From assembly GCA_910587255.1 (NCBI GenBank), contig CAJUKT010000037.1, positions 1 through 59,877 on the forward strand: a DNA stretch of 59,877 nucleotides. The letters are read 5' to 3'. Every line of letters starts with the position of its first letter. The first letter of the stretch is position 1. The notes beneath the pieces are model-generated. The model did not search any database and had not been told where the DNA came from. It was given only the letters and a program-made list of their open reading frames with translations. The position numbers and the translations under genes are program-made. This document shows, one piece after another, positions 23,937 through 32,391 of this stretch. Origin of the DNA: an uncultured Oscillospiraceae bacterium. GTDB lineage: Bacteria; Bacillota; Clostridia; Oscillospirales; Oscillospiraceae.

Positions 23937-25675
23937 ATATATCCCACCGTAATGCCAGTATAGTAGAACTGTAGAATCTGCTGGTAAGTATGCCCCTGCT
24001 CGGCCATGGCTTTGGCTCCGAACTGGCTCATGCCGATGTTGTGGCCCCAGCCCCGGCCCGCAAAGGTGATGGCGCCGTTCACCGCCGTGGCGGAGGCGGC
24101 CCACTGGCCGGAACCCTGTCCCTGATCTGAGCCGCCGCTCTGGCTTAGCTGGGATGTCCCGCTGTCGGTAATCACATATACATCGCCGGGCACAGGAAGC
24201 AGGTTTCCATTTCCATCCATGGCGTACAGACCGGACAGGCCGCTCACCCCGGCGGTGCCGTTGATGGAGATATCCTCCAGAGGGACTGTGGGCGCAGGCT
24301 GAGAGGAGCCGCTCCCCTCGAAACCGTAGCGGTAGGAGCGCAGGCCCAGACGGCGCACCATTTTGTAAGTGCTTACCGAGTAGCTTCTGCCGGCGCTGTC
24401 GGTGAAGGTCACCGTCTTGGGGTTGCCGGTGGGGCTGTAGGAGCTGATGGCGGCCGACACAATGGGGCCGTTGACAGCATACTCCATGAGCACCTTGGAT
24501 ATCAGCTCCGAGCTGGAAACGGTGCGGGTCCAGCTGTTATTCAGGTTCAGCGATGCCTCATAGGGGTCCACCACCCCCACCAGATAGGGGTAGAGGGACT
24601 GATTACTCTCCCAGGCGATGGAGACGCTCTCGCTGGCCCCGCCGTTGCTGGAGTAATAAAAGGTCTGGGCCGCTTTACCGTTGTATAGGCACACCTGCCC
24701 GGCAGTCTGGTCCACCGCCCCGTCGGAGTTGGCCCCGGCCTTCTCCCGGCCGTAATAGGCCTGGCAGTCGGTATCGAAGCAGATGTCAAAATGGTGGGCA
24801 CTGTGTTTGCTGCCCAGGGAGAGGGCATAGCTGCGCGCCGCCACCGCCTGGGCCTTCAGCGCCTCGATAGGCCAGCTGTCGCTCATCTCGTTGGCCACCA
24901 CACCCTTCACATAGTCCTCCAGCCCCAGGATATTCACCACCGTCAGCTTGCCGCCGCCGATGCGCTCGAAGCGGAAGCCGCCGTTATACAGGCAGTCCTT
25001 GCTCCAGGTGGCGCACTTCTCCCCGTTGACCGAGATTGGCTCAATGCCCAAGCCGGTGCCGCTGCCCAGGTCGTCATACTGGAACAGGATGGTATTCGTG
25101 CCGGTGGCCACCACATTCACCCCAAACCCCGAGGTTCCCCGCAGTTCCGCATAAATCCCCTGGGCCGCCAGGGCGGATTGGGCCGACACCGCCCCGTCCC
25201 TGGTGGTATAATTGCCGATCCTGGCGTAATACATACCGCCGATGCAGGCCACAAACCCACCCGGATATGCGGACGCCGCCCCCTGGGCCTCGGCGAAGGA
25301 GCCGTAGGTCCCTGGCAGCTCCAAATGGTACTCTCCCACCGCGATGGAGGACACGGCCGCCGTATGATAGCTGGTGTAGCCCTCGTAGCTGCCATAGTAT
25401 ACATTCATGGTCTCTGCCACGGAGATGGCGGTCTGGCCGGTGGACCCCAGCTCCACAAAGCGGTTGGAGGCGTCGTAATACCCGAAGCGGTAGCCGCTCC
25501 CCTTCTCATTCAAAAAGTTGAGCCCTTCTATGGCCCCGGTACCGTAGTGGAGGCCGACCCGGATTATACGCTCACCGGCGCTGGCGGGGGCGGCGGAAGC
25601 GCTCCCCCCCGCCGCAGTGAGCAAAAGGGCGGCAGACAGGCACAACGCTGCAATTTGCACGAATTTTCTCTTCAT
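23933..25675 (-). CDS. SpoIID/LytB domain protein
   Basis: The 580-residue secreted protein has a signal peptide (KRKFVQIAALCLSAALLLTA, cleavage near ASA-AP). A SPOR-like repeat region (about 90-180, with YGSFAEAQGAASAYPGGFVA) follows, then a SpoIID/LytB domain (VNILGLEDYVKGVVANEM, WPIEALKAQAVAARSYA, with AGRGWGHNIGMSQFGAKAMA at the C-terminus). SpoIID is a lytic transglycosylase acting on the forespore septum; LytB-type proteins activate wall hydrolases. The ATG at 25675 has GGAG six bases upstream. It is cotranscribed with queA. Being longer than SpoIID and with SPOR-like repeats, it may act in vegetative wall metabolism. Confidence 0.88.
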   Translation of the reverse strand: MKRKFVQIAALCLSAALLLTAAGGSASAAPASAGERIIRVGLHYGTGAIEGLNFLNEKGSGYRFGYYDASNRFVELGSTGQTAISVAETMNVYYGSYEGYTSYHTAAVSSIAVGEYHLELPGTYGSFAEAQGAASAYPGGFVACIGGMYYARIGNYTTRDGAVSAQSALAAQGIYAELRGTSGFGVNVVATGTNTILFQYDDLGSGTGLGIEPISVNGEKCATWSKDCLYNGGFRFERIGGGKLTVVNILGLEDYVKGVVANEMSDSWPIEALKAQAVAARSYALSLGSKHSAHHFDICFDTDCQAYYGREKAGANSDGAVDQTAGQVCLYNGKAAQTFYYSSNGGASESVSIAWESNQSLYPYLVGVVDPYEASLNLNNSWTRTVSSSELISKVLMEYAVNGPIVSAAISSYSPTGNPKTVTFTDSAGRSYSVSTYKMVRRLGLRSYRYGFEGSGSSQPAPTVPLEDISINGTAGVSGLSGLYAMDGNGNLLPVPGDVYVITDSGTSQLSQSGGSDQGQGSGQWAASATAVNGAITFAGRGWGHNIGMSQFGAKAMAEQGHTYQQILQFYYTGITVGYM

Positions 25676-25714
25676 AGAGTTCTCCATTTCTCCACTTCCA
25701 ATGGAAACGCCAAA

Positions 25715-25743
25715 TTGACACTTTAGCGTGTTAATGTTATAGT
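25715..25743 (+). promoter_or_regulatory. Candidate promoter of the asd-dapA-dapB operon
   Basis: TTGACA (25715-25720), a 17-bp spacer and TATAGT (25738-25743) point toward asd. The 5' leader of about 125 nt begins with a terminator-like hairpin (25757-25791). Confidence 0.65.
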
Positions 25744-25756
25744 GGTATATAGCACC

Positions 25757-25791
25757 GCCTGATGGCAGCTGTGTGCATATCAGGCTTTTTT
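25757..25791 (+). terminator. Terminator-like hairpin in the asd leader
   Basis: GCCTGAT (25757-25763) pairs with ATCAGGC (25779-25785), followed by six T. It lies only about 10 nt after the predicted start of transcription and 85 nt before asd. It could be an attenuator, or it may mean that the real asd promoter is further downstream (a TATTATAG-like -10 is near 25806). Confidence 0.6.
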
Positions 25792-25875
25792 CGACAACAT
25801 TCATATTATAGCGTATCCGCCAACCAGCCGCAAGCCCTAAATTGGCCCGGCGGGTCGCTCAGGAGGCAAAACGAC

Positions 25876-26985
25876 ATGGAAAAGTATAAAGTCGGCATCA
25901 TCGGCGCCACCGGCATGGTGGGCCAGCGGTTTGTCACCCTGCTGGAAAACCACCCCTGGTTCCAGCTCACCGCAGTGGCTGCCAGCCCCCGCTCCGCGGG
26001 CAAGCGGTATGAGGACGCGGTGGGCCCCCGCTGGGCTATGGACACCCCCATCCCTGCCCAGGCCAGGGACCTGGTGCTTCTCAGCGCCCAGGACGATGTG
26101 GAGAAAATCACAGCCCAGGTGGACTTCGTGTTCTCCGCCGTGGACATGAAAAAGGACGAGATCAAAGCGCTGGAGGAAAACTACGCCCGGCACGAGTGCC
26201 CGGTGGTGTCCAATAACTCCGCCCACCGCTGGACCCCTGATGTCCCCATGGTCATCCCCGAGGTGAACCCGGAGCACATCGAGGTCATCAAGGCCCAGCG
26301 GCAGCGTCTGGGCACCAAGCGGGGCTTCATCGCGGTGAAGTCCAACTGCTCCATTCAGAGTTACGTCCCCGCCCTGTCCCCTCTGCGCTCCTTCGGCGTG
26401 GAGAAGGTACTGGTGTGCACCTATCAGGCCATCTCCGGCGCGGGCAAGACCTTCGCCACCTGGCCCGAGATGGTGGATAACCTGATTCCCTATATCGGCG
26501 GCGAGGAAGAAAAAAGTGAGCAGGAGCCTTTGAAGGTGTGGGGCCGGGTGGAAAACGGCGTCATCGTCAACGCCCAGGGAACCTCCATCACCGCCCAATG
26601 CCTGCGGGTTCCCGTGTCCAACGGCCACACCGCCGCAGCCTTTGTCACCTTTAAAAACAAGCCCACCATAGAACAGATGAAGGAGACCTGGGCCAATTTC
26701 CGCGGCCGCGCCCAGGAGCTGAATCTGCCCACCGCCCCCAAGCAGTTCCTGCACTACTTCGAGGAGCCTGACCGGCCCCAGGCCCGCCTGGACCGGGACT
26801 TGGAGGGCGGTATGGCCGTGTCCATCGGCCGCCTGCGCCCGGACACCCAATATGATTACAAGTTCGTCTCCCTATCCCACAACACCCTGCGGGGCGCGGC
26901 GGGCGGCGGCGTGGAGCTGGCCGAGCTGCTGTGCGCCGAGGGGTATATCGACAAGGCTGGATCCGCCCCCCTCGGAACGGCCTAA
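25876..26985 (+). CDS. asd: Aspartate-semialdehyde dehydrogenase
   Basis: It reduces aspartyl phosphate to aspartate semialdehyde, the branch point to lysine/diaminopimelate, threonine and methionine. The 369-residue protein starts at 25876 after AGGAGG. It shows the NADP-binding VGIIGATGMVGQRF (6-19), the active-site Cys region KSNCSIQSYV, CTYQAISGAGKTF, and the catalytic His region LRVPVSNGHTAAAFV. It heads an operon with dapA (95-bp gap) and dapB, giving three successive steps toward diaminopimelate for the wall and spore. Confidence 0.96.
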   Translation: MEKYKVGIIGATGMVGQRFVTLLENHPWFQLTAVAASPRSAGKRYEDAVGPRWAMDTPIPAQARDLVLLSAQDDVEKITAQVDFVFSAVDMKKDEIKALEENYARHECPVVSNNSAHRWTPDVPMVIPEVNPEHIEVIKAQRQRLGTKRGFIAVKSNCSIQSYVPALSPLRSFGVEKVLVCTYQAISGAGKTFATWPEMVDNLIPYIGGEEEKSEQEPLKVWGRVENGVIVNAQGTSITAQCLRVPVSNGHTAAAFVTFKNKPTIEQMKETWANFRGRAQELNLPTAPKQFLHYFEEPDRPQARLDRDLEGGMAVSIGRLRPDTQYDYKFVSLSHNTLRGAAGGGVELAELLCAEGYIDKAGSAPLGTA

Positions 26986-27080
26986 CAGCTATTTTTCTCT
27001 CTCCCTCTCCTCAACGCCAAAGACCGGCTATTCCGAAGCCCGTTGTTTCCGCCGGCCATTATTGAAAGGATGCTGCTAAT

Positions 27081-27998
27081 ATGAGAACTCCCGTCTTTAC
27101 CGGCTCCTGTCCCGCCCTGGTCACCCCCTTCGACCAGAATAACATCATCAACTATGATGCCTTTGGCAAGCTCATCGACGCCCAGATTGAGGCCGGGGTG
27201 GACGCGGTGTGCGTGTGCGGCACCACCGGCGAGTCCGCCACCATGTCCATCCGGGAACACATCGCCGCAGTGGAATTCTGTGTGAAACGGGTTAACCACC
27301 GGGTTAAGGTAATCGCCGGGGCCGGGTCCAACGACACCTCCGCCGCCGTCTACCTCTCCCAGCACGCCCAGGATTCCGGGGCGGACGCCCTGCTCCATGT
27401 CACCCCCTACTACAACAAGGCCAGCCAGGCGGGGCTCATCAAGCACTATGAGTACATCGCCGACCGGGTGGAGCTGCCCATCATCCTTTACAATGTGCCC
27501 AGCCGCACCGGGGTCTCCTTCACCGCCGAAACCTACAAGGCGCTGTCCGAAAACCCCAAAATCAACGGCGTGAAGGAGGCCAGCGGAAATTTCTCCCTGC
27601 TGGCCCACACCCGGTTTTTGTGCGGGGAGGACTTCTATATCTGGTCGGGCAATGACGACCAGGTTGTGCCCATGATGGCCCTGGGGGCCAAGGGAGTTAT
27701 CTCGGTGGCCTCCAATATTGTCCCCGAGGTAATGGTGAACATGAGCCATCTTTGCCTGGACAATGACTTTGCCGCCGCCTCCCAGCTGCAAATCCAGTAC
27801 ATGGACCTCATTGACGCGCTGTTTACCGAGGTCAATCCCATTCCGATCAAGGCGGCCATGAACCTGCTGGGCATGGAGGCAGGGCCCCTCCGCCTGCCCC
27901 TGTGCGATATCTCGGAGAAGAATCTGGAGGTCCTGCGCCGCGCCATGGGACGCGCGGGCCTGCTGCGTGAACCGGCGCTCCAAGCCGGCCGGGCGTGA
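27081..27998 (+). CDS. dapA: 4-hydroxy-tetrahydrodipicolinate synthase
   Basis: DapA condenses pyruvate and aspartate semialdehyde. The 305-residue protein has the TIM-barrel family motifs: SCPALVTPFDQNN, CGTTGESATMS, GAGSNDTSAAV, TPYYNKASQAG, the Schiff-base lysine in NGVKEASGNFS, and GNDDQVVPMMALG. Length is normal for the family. A short spacer separates it from asd, and dapB follows 19 bp downstream, so the lysine pathway genes are one unit. Confidence 0.97.
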   Translation: MRTPVFTGSCPALVTPFDQNNIINYDAFGKLIDAQIEAGVDAVCVCGTTGESATMSIREHIAAVEFCVKRVNHRVKVIAGAGSNDTSAAVYLSQHAQDSGADALLHVTPYYNKASQAGLIKHYEYIADRVELPIILYNVPSRTGVSFTAETYKALSENPKINGVKEASGNFSLLAHTRFLCGEDFYIWSGNDDQVVPMMALGAKGVISVASNIVPEVMVNMSHLCLDNDFAAASQLQIQYMDLIDALFTEVNPIPIKAAMNLLGMEAGPLRLPLCDISEKNLEVLRRAMGRAGLLREPALQAGRA

Positions 27999-28017
27999 TA
28001 TCAAAGGAGCCGTTTAT

Positions 28018-28788
28018 ATGCAAAAGATTATCATCTCCGGCTGCTGCGGCCATATGGGACGGGTGGTGGCGGACATCTGCGCCAATGACCCGGATGTGGA
28101 GATTGCGGCGGGCATTGACCTGCTGGCGCAGCCCATGGAGGGCTTTCCTGTGTTCCCCACCCCCTCCGCCTGCCGCGTCGAGGCAGACGCGGTGATCGAC
28201 TTTTCCCATCCCGCCGCCTTGGGCCCCTTGCTGGAGTTCTGCCTGGAGCGAAAGCTGCCCGCGGTATTGGCTACCACCGGCTACTCAGACGAGCAGCTTG
28301 GCCAGGTGGACGAGGCTGCCCACTCCATCCCCATCTTCCGCTCCGCCAATATGTCCTTGGGCGTCAACGTGCTGATGGATCTGGTGCGCCGCGCTTCCGC
28401 CCTGTTGGGGGAGGATTTCGACGTGGAGATTGAGGAACGCCACCACCGCCGCAAGCTGGACGCCCCCAGCGGCACCGCGCTGATGCTGGCAGACGCCGCC
28501 GCCTCCACCCTGCCCTATGAGCCGGAGTACACCTATGACCGGCACAGTGTCCGCAAACCCCGGGACCGGCGGGAAATCGGGATCTCCTCCCTGCGGGGGG
28601 GCACCATTGTGGGCGACCATACTGTGGTGTTTGCCGGACGGGACGAGGTGATTGAGCTCACCCACCGCGCTGCCAGCCGGGAGGTATTCGCCGCCGGGGC
28701 AGTGAAGGCTGCCAAGTTTCTGGCCGGAGTGGGCGCGCCGGGCAGATACGACATGTCTCACCTTATCGCCGGAGACAGAGGGAATTAA
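28018..28788 (+). CDS. dapB: 4-hydroxy-tetrahydrodipicolinate reductase
   Basis: DapB reduces the DapA product to tetrahydrodipicolinate using NAD(P)H. The 256-residue protein begins at 28018 with AAAGGAG upstream. It has the nucleotide-binding ISGCCGHMGRVV (6-17), ATTGYSDEQL, the active-site EERHHRRKLDAPSGTAL with the His pair and catalytic Lys, and HRAASREVFAAGAVKAA. It is the last gene before a strong terminator. Confidence 0.97.
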   Translation: MQKIIISGCCGHMGRVVADICANDPDVEIAAGIDLLAQPMEGFPVFPTPSACRVEADAVIDFSHPAALGPLLEFCLERKLPAVLATTGYSDEQLGQVDEAAHSIPIFRSANMSLGVNVLMDLVRRASALLGEDFDVEIEERHHRRKLDAPSGTALMLADAAASTLPYEPEYTYDRHSVRKPRDRREIGISSLRGGTIVGDHTVVFAGRDEVIELTHRAASREVFAAGAVKAAKFLAGVGAPGRYDMSHLIAGDRGN

Positions 28789-28794
28789 CCAAAG

Positions 28795-28830
28795 CAACCG
28801 GGGCCGCTATGCGGCCCCGGTTGTTATTTA
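28795..28830 (+). terminator. Terminator of asd-dapA-dapB
   Basis: A perfect 13-bp GC-rich stem (28795-28807 with 28811-28823) is followed by TTATTT. It lies 7 bp after the dapB stop and also faces the convergent ABC operon. Confidence 0.9.
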
Positions 28831-28857
28831 CAGGCATATCCTGTCTCTCTAAAATTT

Positions 28858-29676
28858 TTACTGGGCCTGGGAAATGTCCATTCCAAAATACTGGATGGAC
28901 AGCTCCGTCAGCACGCCCTCCTGCGCCAGCTCCGCCAACGCCTTGTCGATACCCTCCCGCAGGGCAACGGTATCCTCCCCCTTGCGCATGGGGATGGCCA
29001 CCTGCGTGGCCTGCGGGTCGGTGCAGGCAATTCTCACCGGGGCGTCCGGGTGGGCGTTCAGGTAGTCGTAAAAGCTCACCTCGGCGTTCAGAGTCGCGTC
29101 GATGCGGCCGGAGGTCAGCAGCTCAATGGTCTGAATGAAATCGTCCACGCCGGTGACCTGCGCGCCGTAAGCCTCTCCCACGGCGGCATAGGTGCTGTTG
29201 AGGGTGTTGGCCGTCTTTTTCCCGGCCAGATCCTCCATATCCTGGATGGAGTCATCGTCGGCGCGGACGATGACCACCGTGCGGTTATAGGCATAGGGCG
29301 TAGAGAATTCATACTTCTCCTGCCGCTCCTCGTCGATGTCCACGCCGTTGACCATGATATCATACCGCCCGGAATCCAGCCCGGCCAGCAGCCCGGACCA
29401 CTCGCCCTCCACAAAGTTCACATTGACCCCAAGCTTTTCCCCAATGGCCGTGGCAACCTCCACGTCATAGCCCACCAGCCGGCCGCTCTCATCGTGGTAG
29501 GTCCAGGGCGCCCAGGTGCCCTCCATCGCCACCGTAATCTCCCCCTTGGCCTGGATGGCGGCCAGCACATCGCCGCCCAGATCACTATCCTGGGGCTTCT
29601 CCTGGGCACAGCCCATCAAGGGGGCCAGGCACAGTGTACAGGCGGCCACCGCCGCCACAGCTCGTTTCCAATTCAT
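28858..29676 (-). CDS. Amino-acid ABC transporter substrate-binding lipoprotein
   Basis: The 272-residue protein has a lipoprotein signal (AAVAACTLCLAPLMGCAQ with the lipobox LMGC, Cys near 23). A type-3 periplasmic-binding fold follows: GEITVAMEGTWAPWTYHDES, LVGYDVEVATAIGEKLGV, GRYDIMVNGVDIDEERQ, and AGKKTANTLNSTYAAVGE. It captures polar amino acids at the membrane for the adjacent permease and ATPase; the exact ligand is not readable. It is the last gene of the leftward operon, after the hydrolase. Confidence 0.93.
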   Translation of the reverse strand: MNWKRAVAAVAACTLCLAPLMGCAQEKPQDSDLGGDVLAAIQAKGEITVAMEGTWAPWTYHDESGRLVGYDVEVATAIGEKLGVNVNFVEGEWSGLLAGLDSGRYDIMVNGVDIDEERQEKYEFSTPYAYNRTVVIVRADDDSIQDMEDLAGKKTANTLNSTYAAVGEAYGAQVTGVDDFIQTIELLTSGRIDATLNAEVSFYDYLNAHPDAPVRIACTDPQATQVAIPMRKGEDTVALREGIDKALAELAQEGVLTELSIQYFGMDISQAQ

Positions 29677-29711
29677 GGCTCAATTGCTCCTTTATCGCAG
29701 TTAAAATTCTC

Positions 29712-30665
29712 TCAGTTTATGTATTTGTCCAAAAACGCCTCCACCGTGGCCCAGTACAGCTCCGGGTCCTCCTTGGCGGCCTCCCCGTGGCCCGCGCCGG
29801 GGACGGACAGCCGCTCCTTGTCCGCGCTGGCACAGGCGTCATACACCACGTCCAGCATCCAATAGGGCACGAAGTCGTCCTCCTCCCCGTGGATGAACAG
29901 GATGGGCAGGCTGGTCTTTGCCACCTGATCCGCCGCCGACGCCTCTTTAAACCCGTACCCCGCCCGGATCTGGGTCACCAGGGAGGCCGCGTCCAGCACC
30001 GGGAAGGTGGGCAGGCCGAACATCTCCTCCAGCTGCCCCGCGAACTCGTCCCACACGGAGGAGTACCCACAGTCCTCAATAACGCACTTCACATTGGGGG
30101 ACAGGTCGGCCTCCCCGGCGGTCATCATCACCGTGGCCCCGCCCATGGACACGCCAAACAGCACCACCTCCGCCTGGGGATCCTGCTCCACGATGGTGTC
30201 CACCCAGGCCACGATGTCCCGCCGCTCCGGCCAGCCCATGCCGGCGTAGCGGCCCTCGCTGCGCTCGTGGGCCCGGGCGGCGGGGGCCAGGACGCTGTAC
30301 CCCATTTCGTAAAACTTCGCGGCGGCCCCGCCCTCATACTGGGGGATGGAGCCGTAGCCGTGGCAGACCACGGCGTATTGGTGGCTGCCCTCATGGGGCA
30401 GATACAGGGCGTGGAGCTTCAGCCCGTCGTGGCTGGTGAGCCAGCGGTCCCCGGCTTGTCCGGCGAACCATGCGTACTTCCCCTCCAGTTCCAGGTTGTC
30501 CAGGTCCTCGGCGCTGAGCATACCCCCCGCCTGGGGGTCCAGGGCGAAGCGGAACAAATAATTGCCCGCAAAGGCCAGCGCCCCCACGACCAGCACGATC
30601 ACCGCCGCCAGAACGATCACCGCAATGTTCCGGCCCCGGCCGGTTTTTTTGACTTTTTCCATCAT
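29712..30665 (-). CDS. Membrane-anchored alpha/beta hydrolase
   Basis: The 317-residue protein has an N-terminal membrane anchor (IAVIVLAAVIVLVVGALAFA, about 14-33). An alpha/beta-hydrolase domain follows, with VVCHGYGS (oxyanion area), the nucleophile elbow FGVSMGG, LPILFIHGEEDDFVPY carrying the acid, and PGAGHGE with the catalytic His. The substrate is unknown; the family includes acyl peptidases and lipases (BAAT/Fes-like, YqkD type). It lies 3 bp after the ABC ATPase gene and 35 bp before the binding protein, so it is inside the transporter operon. One possibility is release of the transported amino acid from a peptide or ester. Confidence 0.87.
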   Translation of the reverse strand: MMEKVKKTGRGRNIAVIVLAAVIVLVVGALAFAGNYLFRFALDPQAGGMLSAEDLDNLELEGKYAWFAGQAGDRWLTSHDGLKLHALYLPHEGSHQYAVVCHGYGSIPQYEGGAAAKFYEMGYSVLAPAARAHERSEGRYAGMGWPERRDIVAWVDTIVEQDPQAEVVLFGVSMGGATVMMTAGEADLSPNVKCVIEDCGYSSVWDEFAGQLEEMFGLPTFPVLDAASLVTQIRAGYGFKEASAADQVAKTSLPILFIHGEEDDFVPYWMLDVVYDACASADKERLSVPGAGHGEAAKEDPELYWATVEAFLDKYIN

Positions 30666-30668
30666 GCG

Positions 30669-31421
<753 letters not shown>

Positions 31422-31424
31422 CGC

Positions 31425-32117
31425 TCACCCCTCCCGGCCCTCATAGGCGCTCAGCTTCCGTTCCCCCACCCGCTGCAGCCAGGTGAGTGCGGTTGAAAAC
31501 AGCAGATAGATCATACCCACCTCTATGTACAGCGCCAGCGGCTCATAAACCCGGGCGTTAATCTGCTCCGCAGCCCGGAACATCTCCACCACTGTGATGT
31601 TGGCCGCCAGCGAGGTATCCTTGACCATGGCGATCAGCGAATTGGACAGCGGCGGAAAGGCGGTGCGCATAGCCTGGGGCAGCACAATGCGGCGCATGGT
31701 CTGCAAATAGCTCAACCCGGTGCACAGCCCCGCCTCCAGCTGACCGGCAGGCACCGCTTCCAGCGCGGCACGGACGGTCTCCGCGCAGTAGGCCCCCTCG
31801 TTGAGGGAAAACACAATTACCGCCGCCGGGAACGGCTCAATGCGCACCCCTACTTTGGGCAATCCGTAAAACACCACGAACAGCTGCACCAGCAGCGGCG
31901 TCCCCCGGAAAATCCAGATGTAGAACCGGCACAGCTGGGTAACCACCGGCACCCGGGCAAATTGGGCCATAGCCGCCGCCACGGCGATGGCCATGGCAAA
32001 GGTAAAGGAGATGGCCGTCAGCGGAATGGTCACACTCAGCCCCGGAATCAGTATTTTAGGGAAGGAGTCCACCAGGATCTCCAGCAGCGGAAAGCTGCGA
32101 AGCATATTTTCAAGCAC
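31425..32117 (-). CDS. Amino-acid ABC transporter permease
   Basis: The product has about five membrane segments and the inner-membrane loop EAGLCTGLSYLQTMRRIVLP, matching the HisM/GlnP EAA motif that docks the ATPase. The GTG at 32117 (230 residues) has GAGGAG nine bases upstream and is preferred over the TTG at 32141, which lies inside that site. It is the first gene of the permease-ATPase-hydrolase-binding protein operon and is read from the promoter at 32175-32203. Confidence 0.92.
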   Translation of the reverse strand: MLENMLRSFPLLEILVDSFPKILIPGLSVTIPLTAISFTFAMAIAVAAAMAQFARVPVVTQLCRFYIWIFRGTPLLVQLFVVFYGLPKVGVRIEPFPAAVIVFSLNEGAYCAETVRAALEAVPAGQLEAGLCTGLSYLQTMRRIVLPQAMRTAFPPLSNSLIAMVKDTSLAANITVVEMFRAAEQINARVYEPLALYIEVGMIYLLFSTALTWLQRVGERKLSAYEGREG

Positions 32118-32174
32118 AGGCGCACACTCCTCTCCATCCAATGCGTTCGGTCAATTGCTTGAAACAACAGCGTG

Positions 32175-32203
32175 ATTATAATCCACACCGCGCAAAATGG
32201 CAA
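32175..32203 (-). promoter_or_regulatory. Promoter of the amino-acid ABC operon
   Basis: TTGCCA (32198-32203) and TATAAT (32175-32180) with a 17-bp spacer point leftward, about 58 bp before the permease start. No T-box or riboswitch-like fold is evident in the short leader. Confidence 0.8.
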
Positions 32204-32303
32204 ATACCCATCATGCATACTTGTTCATGCCCGGCGGGCATTGTGTGAATTAACGTATTATATCACACCTGTCAAGCCGCCTCCCTTTGAGCAAAATCTC
32301 CCA

Positions 32304-32332
32304 TTTACAAATAAAGCGTCCTGTGTTAACAT
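32304..32332 (+). promoter_or_regulatory. Candidate promoter of the phosphodiester glycosidase gene
   Basis: TTTACA (32304-32309) and TAACAT (32327-32332) with a 17-bp spacer end 60 bp before the ATG at 32392. The rest of the divergent gap (32204-32303) shows no further clear signal. Confidence 0.5.
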
Positions 32333-32391
32333 AACATGTAATCCTTTGATCCAAACACACGCGAAACCCCACCCGCAGACAGGAGGAACTC

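Noticed and set aside
23933..25675. Canonical sporulation-specific SpoIID
   Set aside because: The SpoIID/LytB domain is clear, but the extra SPOR-like region and C-terminal extension make orthology uncertain, so no gene symbol was given.
25744..25875. Lysine riboswitch upstream of asd
   Set aside because: The leader is about 125 nt and shows only one simple hairpin; the L-box aptamer needs more than that and its conserved cores are not visible.
32142..32391. T-box or SAM riboswitch in the divergent gap before the ABC operon
   Set aside because: No conserved T-box or S-box elements could be found; only simple promoters are present.
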